Of a DNA stretch of 64,000 bases, positions 8,677 to 17,303 are shown one piece after another. This DNA is from CAILZL01 sp963791615 (GTDB lineage Bacteria; Pseudomonadota; Gammaproteobacteria; Steroidobacterales; Steroidobacteraceae). Each line of letters opens with the position of its first letter. Positions within the stretch are counted from its first letter, which is position 1. Under the pieces are notes generated by a model. It was given only the letters and a program-made list of their open reading frames with translations, did not search any database and was not told the origin of the DNA. The DNA is taken from the NCBI GenBank assembly GCA_963791615.1, contig CAWBTE010000017.1, positions 124,001-188,000 on the forward strand. Reading direction: 5' to 3'. The position numbers were made by a program, and so were the translations under genes.

Positions 8677-10198
8677 TCAAATCTCTGACGCCATCCGGTC
8701 ATCGAGCATTTCGAATTTGCGCAGTTTTTCCACCAGCGTGGTACGTCGCAACTGCAACAGCCTCGCGGCCTGCGCCACCGTGCCGCCGGAACGCTCCAGC
8801 GCTTGCCGGATCAGCGCGCGTTCGATGTCATACAAGTGCGAGCGCAGGTCCAGACCTCTGCTTGGCAGGCTGGCAGGATTGAGACTGTCCGAATCAGGGT
8901 CAGCGCCACTCATCAGCAGCAAGGCCTGCTCATCAGGCAACACGCCCTGCTCGGCATCGGTAATTTTCCAGCGAGTGGACTGTTCGTCTGCCAGCGTTGC
9001 GTCGACTGATTCGGGTTCCAGCTCGGGCAACACGGCCGCCTGCCAGTCGGCAGGCCGGTAGCGTGTTGGCAGATCGGCCAGCTCCACCCTGCCGGTGGGA
9101 CACAGTATGGACAGACGTTCGATGAGATTGCTCAGCTCACGGACATTGCCCGGCCATGCGTAAGTCTTGAGCGCAGCCAGCACGGGAGGTTGCAGTTGCA
9201 GGCGTGCGCGACCATTGGCCACATTCTGATTGATGAAATCATGGATCAGCATCGGCAGATCTTCACTGCGGGCGCGCAACGGCGGCATCTCGATGGGAAA
9301 TACATTCAGCCGGTAGTAAAGGTCTTCACGGAAGCTGCCCTTGCTGATGCACTCTTCCAGATTGCGGTGGGTCGCGGCAATGATGCGTACATTGCAGCGA
9401 ACCGGCGTGTGGTTGCCAACGCGCTCGAACACCCGTTCCTGCAACACGCGCAACAGCTTGACCTGCATGGTCATGCTCATGTCACCAATTTCATCCAGAA
9501 ACAGCGTACCGCCTTCGGCGATTTCAAAGCGGCCCTTGCGCGTAGTAATCGCACCAGTAAATGCGCCTTTCTCGTGACCGAACAATTCGCTTTCCAGCAA
9601 CTCGCCGGGTATGGCGCCGCAGTTGATGGCCACAAACGGCCGCTGCCGGCGCGGACTGGCTTCATGCACTGCACGCGCCACCAGCTCCTTGCCGGTGCCG
9701 GATTCACCGAGTATCAATACGCTCGAACCGTGGATTGCCACCTGACGAATCAGCCGATTGACTTCACTCACTGCGGCAGAGATGCCGGTGGGCAGGGTCA
9801 CATTGCGAGTGTCCTGCTCGGCCTGCACCAGAGGATTGTGCAGCGCCTGCGCCAGCCGATCCGCAGAAAATGGAAAACGCAAACGCGTGATACGTTGCGG
9901 GCCTGTCACGACCGACAGTTCATCGGCAATGTAAGTGGAGCCGTAGCTGATCACCGGTACATCGCACAAGCGGTGCGCGCAATGCGCTACCCAGTTCGGC
10001 CCAGTCCGGCATGTCGGCCGCATCGCCGATCATCAAGACCTGATCCGGCTTGCCGGCTTCCAGCACGGTACGCACCAGCGCCGCATGATCCATGACCATC
10101 GGCTGATAGCCGAGCTGGCGCAAAAGACCGCCTATTTGTGCCGCTCGCTCGGCATCACAGTCGTAAATAACCGCTCGCAAGGTCTGGTTGCTTTCCAT
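8677..10198 (-). CDS. fleQ: flagellar master regulator FleQ/FlrA, with a frameshift
   Basis: This is the top-tier RpoN activator of polar flagellar genes and, in pseudomonads, a c-di-GMP sensor. The N-terminal FleQ receiver-like domain starts at the ATG at 10198 (MESNQTLRAVIYDCD) and runs in one frame to about 9975. The rest continues in another frame to 8677. That second part holds GESGTGKE, GAFTGA, GGTLFLDEIGD, a linker, and a C-terminal Fis-type HTH (GGTVAQAARLLQLRRTTLVEKL). The two conserved parts abut exactly (..WAELGSALRA / HRLCDVPVISYGS..), so a single small indel near 9975 separates them. As read, only a 91-residue N-terminal peptide, or an AAA+/HTH form by re-initiation, could be made. 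A sequence error is likely because the rest of the regulon is intact. Confidence 0.88.
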
Positions 10199-10468
10199 AT
10201 GCCCTTCGCTTCTTATTCGATCCGGATGTAACGGCTCACTGCCTGAGTACAAGCTGAGCGTCATTTCCCCAACGCATCATCACGGCCTTAGCGTCGCAAC
10301 ATTGACACCATGAGTGCAATACGGATCAGCCACATACACTCACTTTCTGACCTGAAAGCTCATGTTTTCAGCGAATGCCTTATGCAAAACCAGTCAGCGT
10401 GTACGGCAATCCCCTACCAACACGTGGGCAAATGGTTGAGTTAACCCTTCATCGAATTTCTGAATGCA

Positions 10469-10499
10469 GCACGGCGTCAGCAATCTGCTGACGCCGTGC
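10469..10499 (-). terminator. hairpin downstream of the PilZ gene
   Basis: A perfect 14-bp inverted repeat (GCACGGCGTCAGCA / TGCTGACGCCGTGC) with a 3-nt loop lies 36 nt after the stop of the atypical PilZ gene and about 270 nt before fleQ. There is no strong T-run, so it may be a transcript-stabilising stem rather than a full intrinsic terminator. It probably separates the flaG-fliD operon from fleQ. Confidence 0.55.
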
Positions 10500-10534
10500 G
10501 CAAAATGCGCCGACTTTCCAGCGGTTCAACCGTC

Positions 10535-11098
10535 CTAACCGGGACGCCTTGCGCCTGCAACATGACGTCGATGCCGGCGAAACGCCAACTTCTCGATCAG
10601 ATCCGCAATAGCTTCACTGGTGCCGTCGAATTTCACCTTGACCAGTCCGGACTCACTGACTGAATCCAGCTGACCAGAGAACCGCAGCGGATCGAGAAAG
10701 CACTTGCGCAAGTGAATCTCCAGCACGCCGCTTGAACCCACCGCAGACCTCAGCCCGGGGTCCTTCCAGATAGCGCCCAGGGCATTGAACCGGATTGGCA
10801 ACGGATCAGGCAGTGGATGACTGTCTGCCAGCAGATGCCCCACCAGATCCAGCAGCAGGTTCACCTTCATGTCGAGACGGATGATATCGGCGTGATAAGG
10901 CGACCGGTCATCGGTCTTGTCAGCCTGTACATGCTCATCAAGCACTGCGGAAGTCTGTAGCAGCTTGATGTTGCGCTCATTGAAACTGCGCCGCATTGAT
11001 TCACTCACCGGCTCGCTGTAGGCAAGCCAGCGCACCGGCATGGCTTCTTCATAAGCCAGCTCTTCAAACAGCACTACGGTATCAACGCCTTCGTACAT
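10535..11098 (-). CDS. atypical (tetrameric-type) PilZ domain protein
   Basis: 187 residues. The protein resembles the atypical PilZ proteins encoded in xanthomonad-type flagellar loci next to fliS. Those proteins adopt a PilZ beta barrel with long added helices, form tetramers, and lack the usual c-di-GMP-binding motif. Here the central part (residues 60-165) has alternating short strands (VLEIHL, LRFSGQL, GLVKVKFDG) around a helical stretch KVNLLLDLVGHLL. No clear RxxxR plus D/NxSxxG c-di-GMP motif is visible. It follows the fliT-like gene by 41 nt and so is probably co-transcribed with flaG-fliD-fliS. The family call is from pattern memory and position, not from a motif. Confidence 0.6.
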   Translation of the reverse strand: MYEGVDTVVLFEELAYEEAMPVRWLAYSEPVSESMRRSFNERNIKLLQTSAVLDEHVQADKTDDRSPYHADIIRLDMKVNLLLDLVGHLLADSHPLPDPLPIRFNALGAIWKDPGLRSAVGSSGVLEIHLRKCFLDPLRFSGQLDSVSESGLVKVKFDGTSEAIADLIEKLAFRRHRRHVAGARRPG

Positions 11099-11139
11099 AC
11101 CTGACCCTGAATTCGTTGACGGAACCAGAAGTGATCAAC

Positions 11140-11463
11140 TCAATGCCGCAGCACATGCTCCGCACCCTGCCAGCGGGCGCTGGCAATGGCATGCGCCATG
11201 ATGCGGTTCATGGCCTGCTCCGATTCGCTGATGGACTTGCTCAGTGTCATCACCAGCCGTGTGTCACTGTCGCCGGCCATGATCGCAACCTGCTTCATGA
11301 CCTGGGCGCGCTCGTCCATGCGATCCATCAGTTCATGCCAGCGACCGTTCAAGGCATCATCAACCATGCGTGCAGTAAGTTGCATGATGTGATCAATATA
11401 GGGACGAATGATCTGCGTTGACTCGACCAGAGACTGTTCGACTTCCTGACTGAAACTGCGCAT
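11140..11463 (-). CDS. fliT: FliT-like flagellar export chaperone
   Basis: 107 residues from the ATG at 11463, which lies 5 nt after the fliS stop. The protein is all helical and polar, as expected for the FliT/FlgN-type four-helix chaperones. FliT binds the filament cap FliD and delivers it to the export gate. Position immediately after fliD-fliS is the main evidence, because FliT proteins share very little sequence. A longer start at 11517 would overlap fliS. Confidence 0.6.
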   Translation of the reverse strand: MRSFSQEVEQSLVESTQIIRPYIDHIMQLTARMVDDALNGRWHELMDRMDERAQVMKQVAIMAGDSDTRLVMTLSKSISESEQAMNRIMAHAIASARWQGAEHVLRH

Positions 11464-11468
11464 GGTCG

Positions 11469-11885
11469 TCACCCCTGCCTCTGCACTGAACGAAGCGCCG
11501 GTGGGATCGCCACCCACGAGTTGCGAATTTCCCGCAACAATCGCAACACTTCATCAATTGCGCCAATGTCGTTTTTCAGATTGGCCATCAGCACACGCCG
11601 CGTCATGTACTCGTACAGCCGTTCCAGATTGGCGGAGATATCACCACCCACTGAATGATCCAGGCTGCACCGCAGTTCATCAATAATCGCCACCACACGA
11701 TGCAGCAAGGCCGCTTTCAGGGGAATTTCGTTCTGTTCAATGCAGCCTTTCGCACTGACCAGGCGATCCAGCGCCCCGTCCATCAACATGCAAACCAGCT
11801 GATGTGGATCGGCACTGTCACCCGCGCCATGCGTGGCAACACTACGATAGGCTGCAATGTTGGCGGTCTTTGGGTAGGCAGACAT
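11469..11885 (-). CDS. fliS: flagellin export chaperone FliS
   Basis: 138 residues. FliS binds the C terminus of flagellin and prevents polymerisation in the cytoplasm. Family hallmarks are visible: an N-terminal AYRSVATHGAGDSADPHQLVCMLMDGALDRL, the LEKG-like region, and a C-terminal LERLYEYMTRRVLMANLKND followed by EVLRLLREIRNSW. It lies downstream of fliD (137-nt gap) and upstream of the fliT-like gene. Length is typical. Confidence 0.94.
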   Translation of the reverse strand: MSAYPKTANIAAYRSVATHGAGDSADPHQLVCMLMDGALDRLVSAKGCIEQNEIPLKAALLHRVVAIIDELRCSLDHSVGGDISANLERLYEYMTRRVLMANLKNDIGAIDEVLRLLREIRNSWVAIPPALRSVQRQG

Positions 11886-12022
11886 GTTTGCTCCAGTTCA
11901 GATAAGGAGCTTATCGGCTAATTCATGTACTGCTTTAGATGGCGATTGTCATCGTTTCAACAAATTTTTCCGGGAACGCTGCAATAAAACCGGCGTCATT
12001 TCATTGTGCGTTACGTTGCGCG

Positions 12023-13435
12023 CTATCGTGTATCCCTGGTGAGCGCATCAAATTGCTGGCTGAGATAGTCACCGGTGCTTTGCAGTTGCGCCAGCAGCGT
12101 ATCCATCGCGTTGAACTTCATCAAATAGCGCTCCCTCACTTTTGCAGTGCGCATTTCAATGAATTCCTTCTGGTCATCCAGCAAGTTCTGCCGCACATCC
12201 AGACTGGCGCTTCGGGACGAAACCGAACCTGCGCCTGCCAGCACGCTATCGAGGAACGTATCCAGTCGCGCCACAATGCCATCCGAAGCGGAAAATACAT
12301 TGCTGACGGCACTGAAGTTGATTGCCAATGCCCGTTCCAGCTTGGCGCTGCTCAGCACCATCTTGCCGTTCGCATCAGTAGTAATGCCAAGGCTTGCCAG
12401 CGAGTTGTACTGACCGGAAACACTGGATACCACGTCACCCAGGGCGCGCTGCATCTGGCGTTCGATGCCGGACAACAAGCTGTCGCCGAACATCGGTCCG
12501 GTAGTTCCGGCACTGCTGTCGTAGCTGTTCAGCGTGGCCAGCTGGGTGCGCAGGGTGTTGTAAGCGGTCACGAATGAACCGACCAGACTGGTTACATGGG
12601 CGCTGTCATTGCTGATTTTCAATGTGTAGGTTACATCTTCGTCTGCCGACTGAAGATTCAGCGTCACACCATCGAGTGCATCGGTGACCTTGTTGCTGCT
12701 GGAATGATGCTCGATGCCCGCCACGGTGATGATGGCATCCTGCGCTGCCTGATCCACGGTGTAGGCGCCCGGAACCAGAGTCGAGTAGTTGAACTGCGCC
12801 AGACCACCATCACCCTCACTGGAAGTGATGTTAATGGTTTCAGCAACACCGGTACGCAGTGATGACAGCACCAGCCGCGGCCCTCCTGTGCCATTGACGA
12901 TGGTGGCGCTGACGCTGGCGTTCTCCGGTGCGTAGTTGATGGCGTCACGAATGCCGGCAAGGGTTGAGTTATTGCTGTCGATATTCACCGAGAAGCTGGC
13001 CGCACCCACAGTGAATGACAGCGTTCCCGTACCGACGGGCGTGGTGTTACTGTCGGTAAACGAACCGGTTATCAACTGCTGGCCTTGCGCCAGCTGATTG
13101 ACCTCGACGCGATAAGTGCCCACTACGGCGCTGGTATCGGCAGCAGCCGTGAAAATATCTTCATTGCTGGAAACGGCCGAACGACTGGCAAAACCGGTTC
13201 CAGCCGACAAGGCGTTTACCGATGACTGAAAGGTGGACAAAGCCGACTTCAAAGTGGCCACCGCCGACAACTGGGTGGTGATACTGGTTTGCTCGCGCGT
13301 CGCACGCGCATTCACCGCACTCATTTCCGCAGTCACCAGCTCGGAAACCAGGCTGGAAATATCCAGCCCGGAACCCAGACCCAGTGCAGTCAGTACGCCG
13401 CCGGAAGTACTGCTAGCTGTCGCCGTGAGGGGCAT
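12023..13435 (-). CDS. fliD: filament cap protein FliD
   Basis: 470 residues from the ATG at 13435, which has a GGAG site 7 nt upstream; a TTG 6 nt further up lacks that spacing. FliD pentamers cap the growing filament and guide flagellin assembly. The N-terminal FliD domain (ALGLGSGLDISSLVSELVTAE) and the C-terminal FliD domain, ending LLAQLQSTGDYLSQQFDAL, are clear. The middle region (150-300) is variable, as expected for the exposed part. It lies in the flaG-fliD-fliS order. Confidence 0.95.
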   Translation of the reverse strand: MPLTATASSTSGGVLTALGLGSGLDISSLVSELVTAEMSAVNARATREQTSITTQLSAVATLKSALSTFQSSVNALSAGTGFASRSAVSSNEDIFTAAADTSAVVGTYRVEVNQLAQGQQLITGSFTDSNTTPVGTGTLSFTVGAASFSVNIDSNNSTLAGIRDAINYAPENASVSATIVNGTGGPRLVLSSLRTGVAETINITSSEGDGGLAQFNYSTLVPGAYTVDQAAQDAIITVAGIEHHSSSNKVTDALDGVTLNLQSADEDVTYTLKISNDSAHVTSLVGSFVTAYNTLRTQLATLNSYDSSAGTTGPMFGDSLLSGIERQMQRALGDVVSSVSGQYNSLASLGITTDANGKMVLSSAKLERALAINFSAVSNVFSASDGIVARLDTFLDSVLAGAGSVSSRSASLDVRQNLLDDQKEFIEMRTAKVRERYLMKFNAMDTLLAQLQSTGDYLSQQFDALTRDTR

Positions 13436-13470
13436 CGTCAAACTCCGCTATACATCGTGTTCATGCACAC

Positions 13471-13851
13471 TTATACCTTGGCATCCAGCAAGCCGAGGCT
13501 GCTGAGTGATGCACCTTCCTTGATCAGTCTTGCCAGGTTCACTGCTACCGTGCTCGGAACCTGGAAGATCACATCACCGGAGTTCGGCGCGCGCACGGTT
13601 ACCACGTCCAGACCACTCAGATAATCCACAGTAAATTCTGCATTGCCGTGTTTGGCGCCCAGGTGTGACCGCAGCTGCTCAACAGCGGCAGCAACCTGCA
13701 TCGGCGTCACCATTTCAGTGACGGCAGGACTGGCTTCCGTGCTCCGCACTGGCGCAACAGCCAGTTTTTCAGCTGGGCTTATGGCCATCTGTCCGGCCAC
13801 TTGTCCGGCCATATGTCCAGATGGGTCTTTCAATGAAACATCAATACTCAT
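13471..13851 (-). CDS. flaG: FlaG family protein
   Basis: 126 residues from the ATG at 13851 (MSIDVSLKDPSG). FlaG proteins influence filament length in polar flagella and usually lie between flagellin and fliD, as here. The C-terminal FlaG domain is visible (AVEQLRSHLG, FTVDYLSGLDVVTVRAPNSGDVIFQVPS split over residues 70-100). The N-terminal 60 residues are low complexity and include a short repeat (GHMAGQVAGQMA). A longer start at 13896 is possible but less likely. No sigma28 or sigma54 element was found upstream. Confidence 0.85.
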   Translation of the reverse strand: MSIDVSLKDPSGHMAGQVAGQMAISPAEKLAVAPVRSTEASPAVTEMVTPMQVAAAVEQLRSHLGAKHGNAEFTVDYLSGLDVVTVRAPNSGDVIFQVPSTVAVNLARLIKEGASLSSLGLLDAKV

Positions 13852-13957
13852 GGCTGTTCTCCAGAATACTGCGCACAGCATCAGCGTTTTTGCCAATCAA
13901 CCTGCCGCAGACGGAAAAAAGTCCAGAACAATTCGTAACATTCACCAGCAGCAAAGA

Positions 13958-13989
13958 CAGCGATGATGGGGCGAACCCCATCATCGCTG
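13958..13989 (-). terminator. terminator of the flagellin gene
   Basis: A perfect 14-bp stem (CAGCGATGATGGGG with its complement) closes a four-base loop that reads TTCG on the minus strand. It lies about 42 nt after the flagellin stop. Only a short T-rich stretch (TCTTT) follows. It most likely ends the abundant flagellin message. Confidence 0.75.
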
Positions 13990-14030
13990 CTGAAACCGAG
14001 TCAGATACTCGGCTCACTTCTGGTCACCTG

Positions 14031-15585
14031 TTACTGCAACAGCTTCAAGATGTTCTGCGTGACAGAGTTGGCCTGCGACAGCACGGAAACACCGGCCTGT
14101 TGCAGAATCTGTGCGCTGGTCATCTTGGAGGTTTCTGAGGCAAAGTCGGCATCCTGGATTCGGCTGCGCGCAGCCGTCAGGTTTTCAGCCGTTGCATCCG
14201 TGCTGGCGATGACTGACTCGAAGCGGTTCTGGATAGCGCCCAGGGTGCCGCGCAAGCTGTTCACCGAAGCCAATGCCGCATCCACTCGTGTGATGGTGGT
14301 GTTGGCATTGGCGACCGAAGTCACCGACGCAGCTGCTCAGGGCCTGGCTGCCCAGTGCCATCTGCTGGTTATCCGTAAAGCCGGCATAGGTTTCGTTGGC
14401 GCCGCCCAGCGTGATGCTGTCGGAAGCAGTCAAACGAATCGAACCTGCGTAAGTCACCGCAACCGCAACCGCAGTCGTCACCGTGGTCGCCGCAATAGCA
14501 TCGTTAGCAGTGTTGTTCAACGCATCAGGCGTTACCGTCAGGCCGGTACCCATGTTGACTACGCTGGTCTGGCTGACAGCGATATTACGACCATCGCTGG
14601 CATTCAGCGTCATGTTGCCGGTCGCGCTATCGAACGTTGCGGTCACGCCGGTGGCACCGGTGTTGGTGTTGATGGCCTGCGCAACCGCACTGCCGGTCAG
14701 CGCGCCACCCGTCACGGCATTGTAGCCACTGTAAATTGACTGGCCGTTGATGGACAGTGAATAACCGGTTTCTGTTACAGGCACTGCCGCGAAAGTCACT
14801 ACCGCAGTGGTGTTCGCAGTTGCCGTCAAGCCAGGGATGCTGGCAGAATTGATGGCCTGTACTTTCGAGTATGCACTGCCTGCAGTACGACCCGCATTAC
14901 CCGTACCCGAGCTGTTGTCGGCGGAAGCACCCACCGAGATCGCCGCCGAGCTACCGATGGCGATGGTCAGATCACCTGCAGCCAATGCCGTGGCGGGAAC
15001 TACACCTGCACCCTGTGCACCCACGGCCAGAGAGGAGTCATAGATCGACGCGCCGACAAAGTCAGCCGTCTTGCCGATGGCGGAAGTGCGCATCGAAGTA
15101 GACAGGCCGATACCGATGGTCTCACCGACGTTGGCGCCCACCTGGAAGGTGGCGGTGCCGAACGAACCATCCAGTACTTTCTGGCCGTTGAACGAAGTCT
15201 GCTGTGCAGAACGATCAATTTCCTGCAAGCGCTGTTGCACTTCCTGATCGAGTGCGGCGCGATCCGAAGCGGAGTTGGTGGAGTTGGCCGACTGTACCGC
15301 CAGTTCGCGAATACGCTGCAGGTTGTTGGTCACTTCGGCCAACGCACCTTCAGCGGTCTGCGCCAGCGAAATGCCGTCGTTGGATTGCGCGACGCCTGGT
15401 TCAAGACCATTGATCTGAGTGGTCATGCGATTGGCAATGGCCAGACCGGCGGCGTCGTCGGCAGCCTTGTTGATGCGCAAACCTGAAGACAGGCGTTCCA
15501 TCGACGTAGCCAGGCTCATGTTGGACTTGGAAAGATTACGTTGCGCGTTGAGCGACATCGTATTTGTATTGATCACCATTGACAT
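14031..15585 (-). CDS. fliC: flagellin, with a single-base frameshift
   Basis: The major filament protein. The N-terminal D0/D1 region is classical (MSMVINTNTMSLNAQRNLSK, then LSSGLRINKAADDAAGLAIANRM). A long Ala/Thr/Gly-rich central D2/D3 region follows (about 175-440). The C-terminal D1/D0 region (VDAALASVNSLRGTLGAIQNRF, ending SVTQNILKLLQ) is in another frame from about 14330 to 14031. The span is one base too long for a single frame, so one inserted base near 14330 separates the parts. As written, the main frame gives 466 residues with a nonsense tail. The start has an AGGAG site 8 nt upstream. This is the only flagellin in the locus, so either the strain is non-motile or the base is an error. 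Confidence 0.92.
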
Positions 15586-15681
15586 GGAAAAAGCTCCTGT
15601 GAGTTAGTCTGGTTCCCCGGACACCCGTCCGGAGCGATTCCAGCGCAGTCCGGATTTCATGCCGGGCTGCTGTAATCGGGT

Positions 15682-15708
15682 GTATCGGAGGCTCTGAGCA
15701 GAACTTTA
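15682..15708 (-). promoter_or_regulatory. sigma28 (FliA) promoter of the flagellin gene
   Basis: The minus strand reads TAAAGTTC-N11-TCCGATAC, very close to the FliA consensus TAAAGTTT-N11-GCCGATAA with exact spacing. It lies about 100 nt upstream of the flagellin ATG, leaving an untranslated leader. This marks flagellin as a late gene released by FlgM export. Confidence 0.88.
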
Positions 15709-15766
15709 GACCCGTGCCAGTCAACCTCGAATACTGTGGCGTGAATCACGAAAGAATTCATTGATC

Positions 15767-16033
15767 AGGGCCTGTTAACACTATGGCAATCACTGCGTTG
15801 GAGTCCCAGAAAGCGCCAGGCAAGGCACGAGGAGTGAGGTTTGGTCATTCCAAATAAGCGACGAGCAACGCCGCATGGCGCTTTCTGGGGCCCAACCCGA
15901 AGGGACGGGGCCAGCAAGGCTCAGGACTTTGTTGCACCTCGCTGGAGTACGTTAAGTACACCGCGCTCGGTGCGTCGCGTCCTGAGCCTTGCTGACCGCC
16001 GTCGCAGTGATCGCCATAGTGTTAACAGGCCCT
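15767..16033. mobile_element. 267-bp MITE-like non-coding element
   Basis: The element is bounded by 31-bp terminal inverted repeats (15767-15797 and 16003-16033) that differ at one base; the ends read AGGGCCTGTTAACACTATGG. Inside are two further perfect inverted repeats. A 14-bp pair (15805-15818 / 15876-15889, CCCAGAAAGCGCCA) and a 16-bp pair (15912-15927 / 15979-15994, CAGCAAGGCTCAGGAC) fold into two large hairpins. No protein is encoded and no transposase lies nearby, so it would be moved in trans. No clear target-site duplication is visible at the ends. It sits between flgL and flagellin, which normally lie close. Confidence 0.8.
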
Positions 16034-16093
16034 AGCAAGCGGCCTAAAGTTTTCGCCGCCATCGGCGACGAAGAAAATTCTTCAAAACCAGCT

Positions 16094-17287
16094 TTACAGA
16101 TAATTGAACAGGGACAGTTGCGCGATCTTGGCGTAGGCCTGTTGCGCTGCCTGCAAGGCGGTGTACTGCTGACTGAAACGGCTGATGGATTCCGTCGCGT
16201 CGGCATCCCGCAATGCAGATATCGCACTGGTGTATTGAAATATCTCGTCTTCCCGCGTGCTATCCACACTTTCCAGAATGGATACTCGCGCACCGATTCC
16301 GGCGCGCACATTCAACACATGCGTTTCTGCCTGCGACAATTGCGTCATGGCCGTGCCTAGATCGTTCTGAAACAGGGCTTTCTGGCTTTGCGTGGACGTT
16401 GATGCATTCAGCGTACTGACGAGCTGGTCAATGGTTGTGAAAATATCTTCATGCCGGCTCTGTTGAATACTGAAGCCATCACCGGCAGCAGGTGTGCCGG
16501 TCACCGTCAAGGACACGCCATTGAAGTTGATTGCGGTACCGGGGCTATAAGCACCCGAGGCCACCACGCTGGCGCTGCCATCAACCACCTGCCAGGTGGT
16601 GGCGGTGGTAAAACTCAGGGTGTAATCATCCGGAATCCAGGCAGCACTATTCTGGACTGCGCCGGCGATCACGCCCGTGCCGGCATTGCCTGAGGCTGCA
16701 CTCAGCACGAAGGTGCCGTTGCCTTCAGGCACACTCATGAACACTGACTGTCCCGAATCACCATCCGCCAGATACTGTGCCGGACCAATCTGGACATTGC
16801 GGCTGGACTGATCACCTGCATAGGTAACCGAACCGGAAGCGGGACGGGTAAAGGGCTGTATGCCGGATGCATAGCCGGAGAACAGGAATTCACCATTGGC
16901 ATCCTTGCGATTGGCGACCGCCATCAACTGCTTGTTCAGGCTGCTCAACTCAATGGCAATCGCCCGCTTGTCGGAAGTATCGAGTGCAGCGCTGTTGGCT
17001 TGCACACCCAGCTCCGCAACGCGGCGAATGACATTTTCGGCGTCCGCCATCGCCAGCTCACTCATCTCGAGACGGGTTTTGACTGAATTGATGTTCTTGC
17101 CGAACTGCTCAGCCGCTGCCCGTTGCTGTTGCAATTGCAGGATCTGCACCGCCGCAGCGGGATCGTCAGAGGGCTTCTGTACCTTCAACCCGGTAGACAC
17201 CTCGTCTTGCGCTTTGGCCATATCAGCCTGGCGCCGCAACATGGTGTTGACCGAGCGGTTGTGCATCATGGCAGTGGAGATACGCAT
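16094..17287 (-). CDS. flgL: hook-filament junction protein FlgL (HAP3)
   Basis: 397 residues. FlgL joins the hook to the flagellin filament together with FlgK. The flagellin-like N terminus (MRISTAMMHNRSVNTMLRRQ, then EVSTGLKVQKPSDDPAAAVQILQL) and the C terminus (QAAQQAYAKIAQLSLFNYL) match the family. The central part is variable. It lies 16 nt after flgK. The MITE-like element starts about 60 nt beyond its stop. Confidence 0.95.
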   Translation of the reverse strand: MRISTAMMHNRSVNTMLRRQADMAKAQDEVSTGLKVQKPSDDPAAAVQILQLQQQRAAAEQFGKNINSVKTRLEMSELAMADAENVIRRVAELGVQANSAALDTSDKRAIAIELSSLNKQLMAVANRKDANGEFLFSGYASGIQPFTRPASGSVTYAGDQSSRNVQIGPAQYLADGDSGQSVFMSVPEGNGTFVLSAASGNAGTGVIAGAVQNSAAWIPDDYTLSFTTATTWQVVDGSASVVASGAYSPGTAINFNGVSLTVTGTPAAGDGFSIQQSRHEDIFTTIDQLVSTLNASTSTQSQKALFQNDLGTAMTQLSQAETHVLNVRAGIGARVSILESVDSTREDEIFQYTSAISALRDADATESISRFSQQYTALQAAQQAYAKIAQLSLFNYL

Positions 17288-17303
17288 TGATATGATCCTG
17301 TAC

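Noticed and set aside
15703..15720. TGGCACGGG upstream of flagellin as a sigma54 promoter
   Set aside because: The -24 half is good but no TTGC -12 lies at the right distance; the overlapping sigma28 element explains the region better.
15841..16035. 64-residue frame inside the MITE-like element
   Set aside because: It is made of the element's inverted repeats and has no protein-like character; no transposase motif is present.
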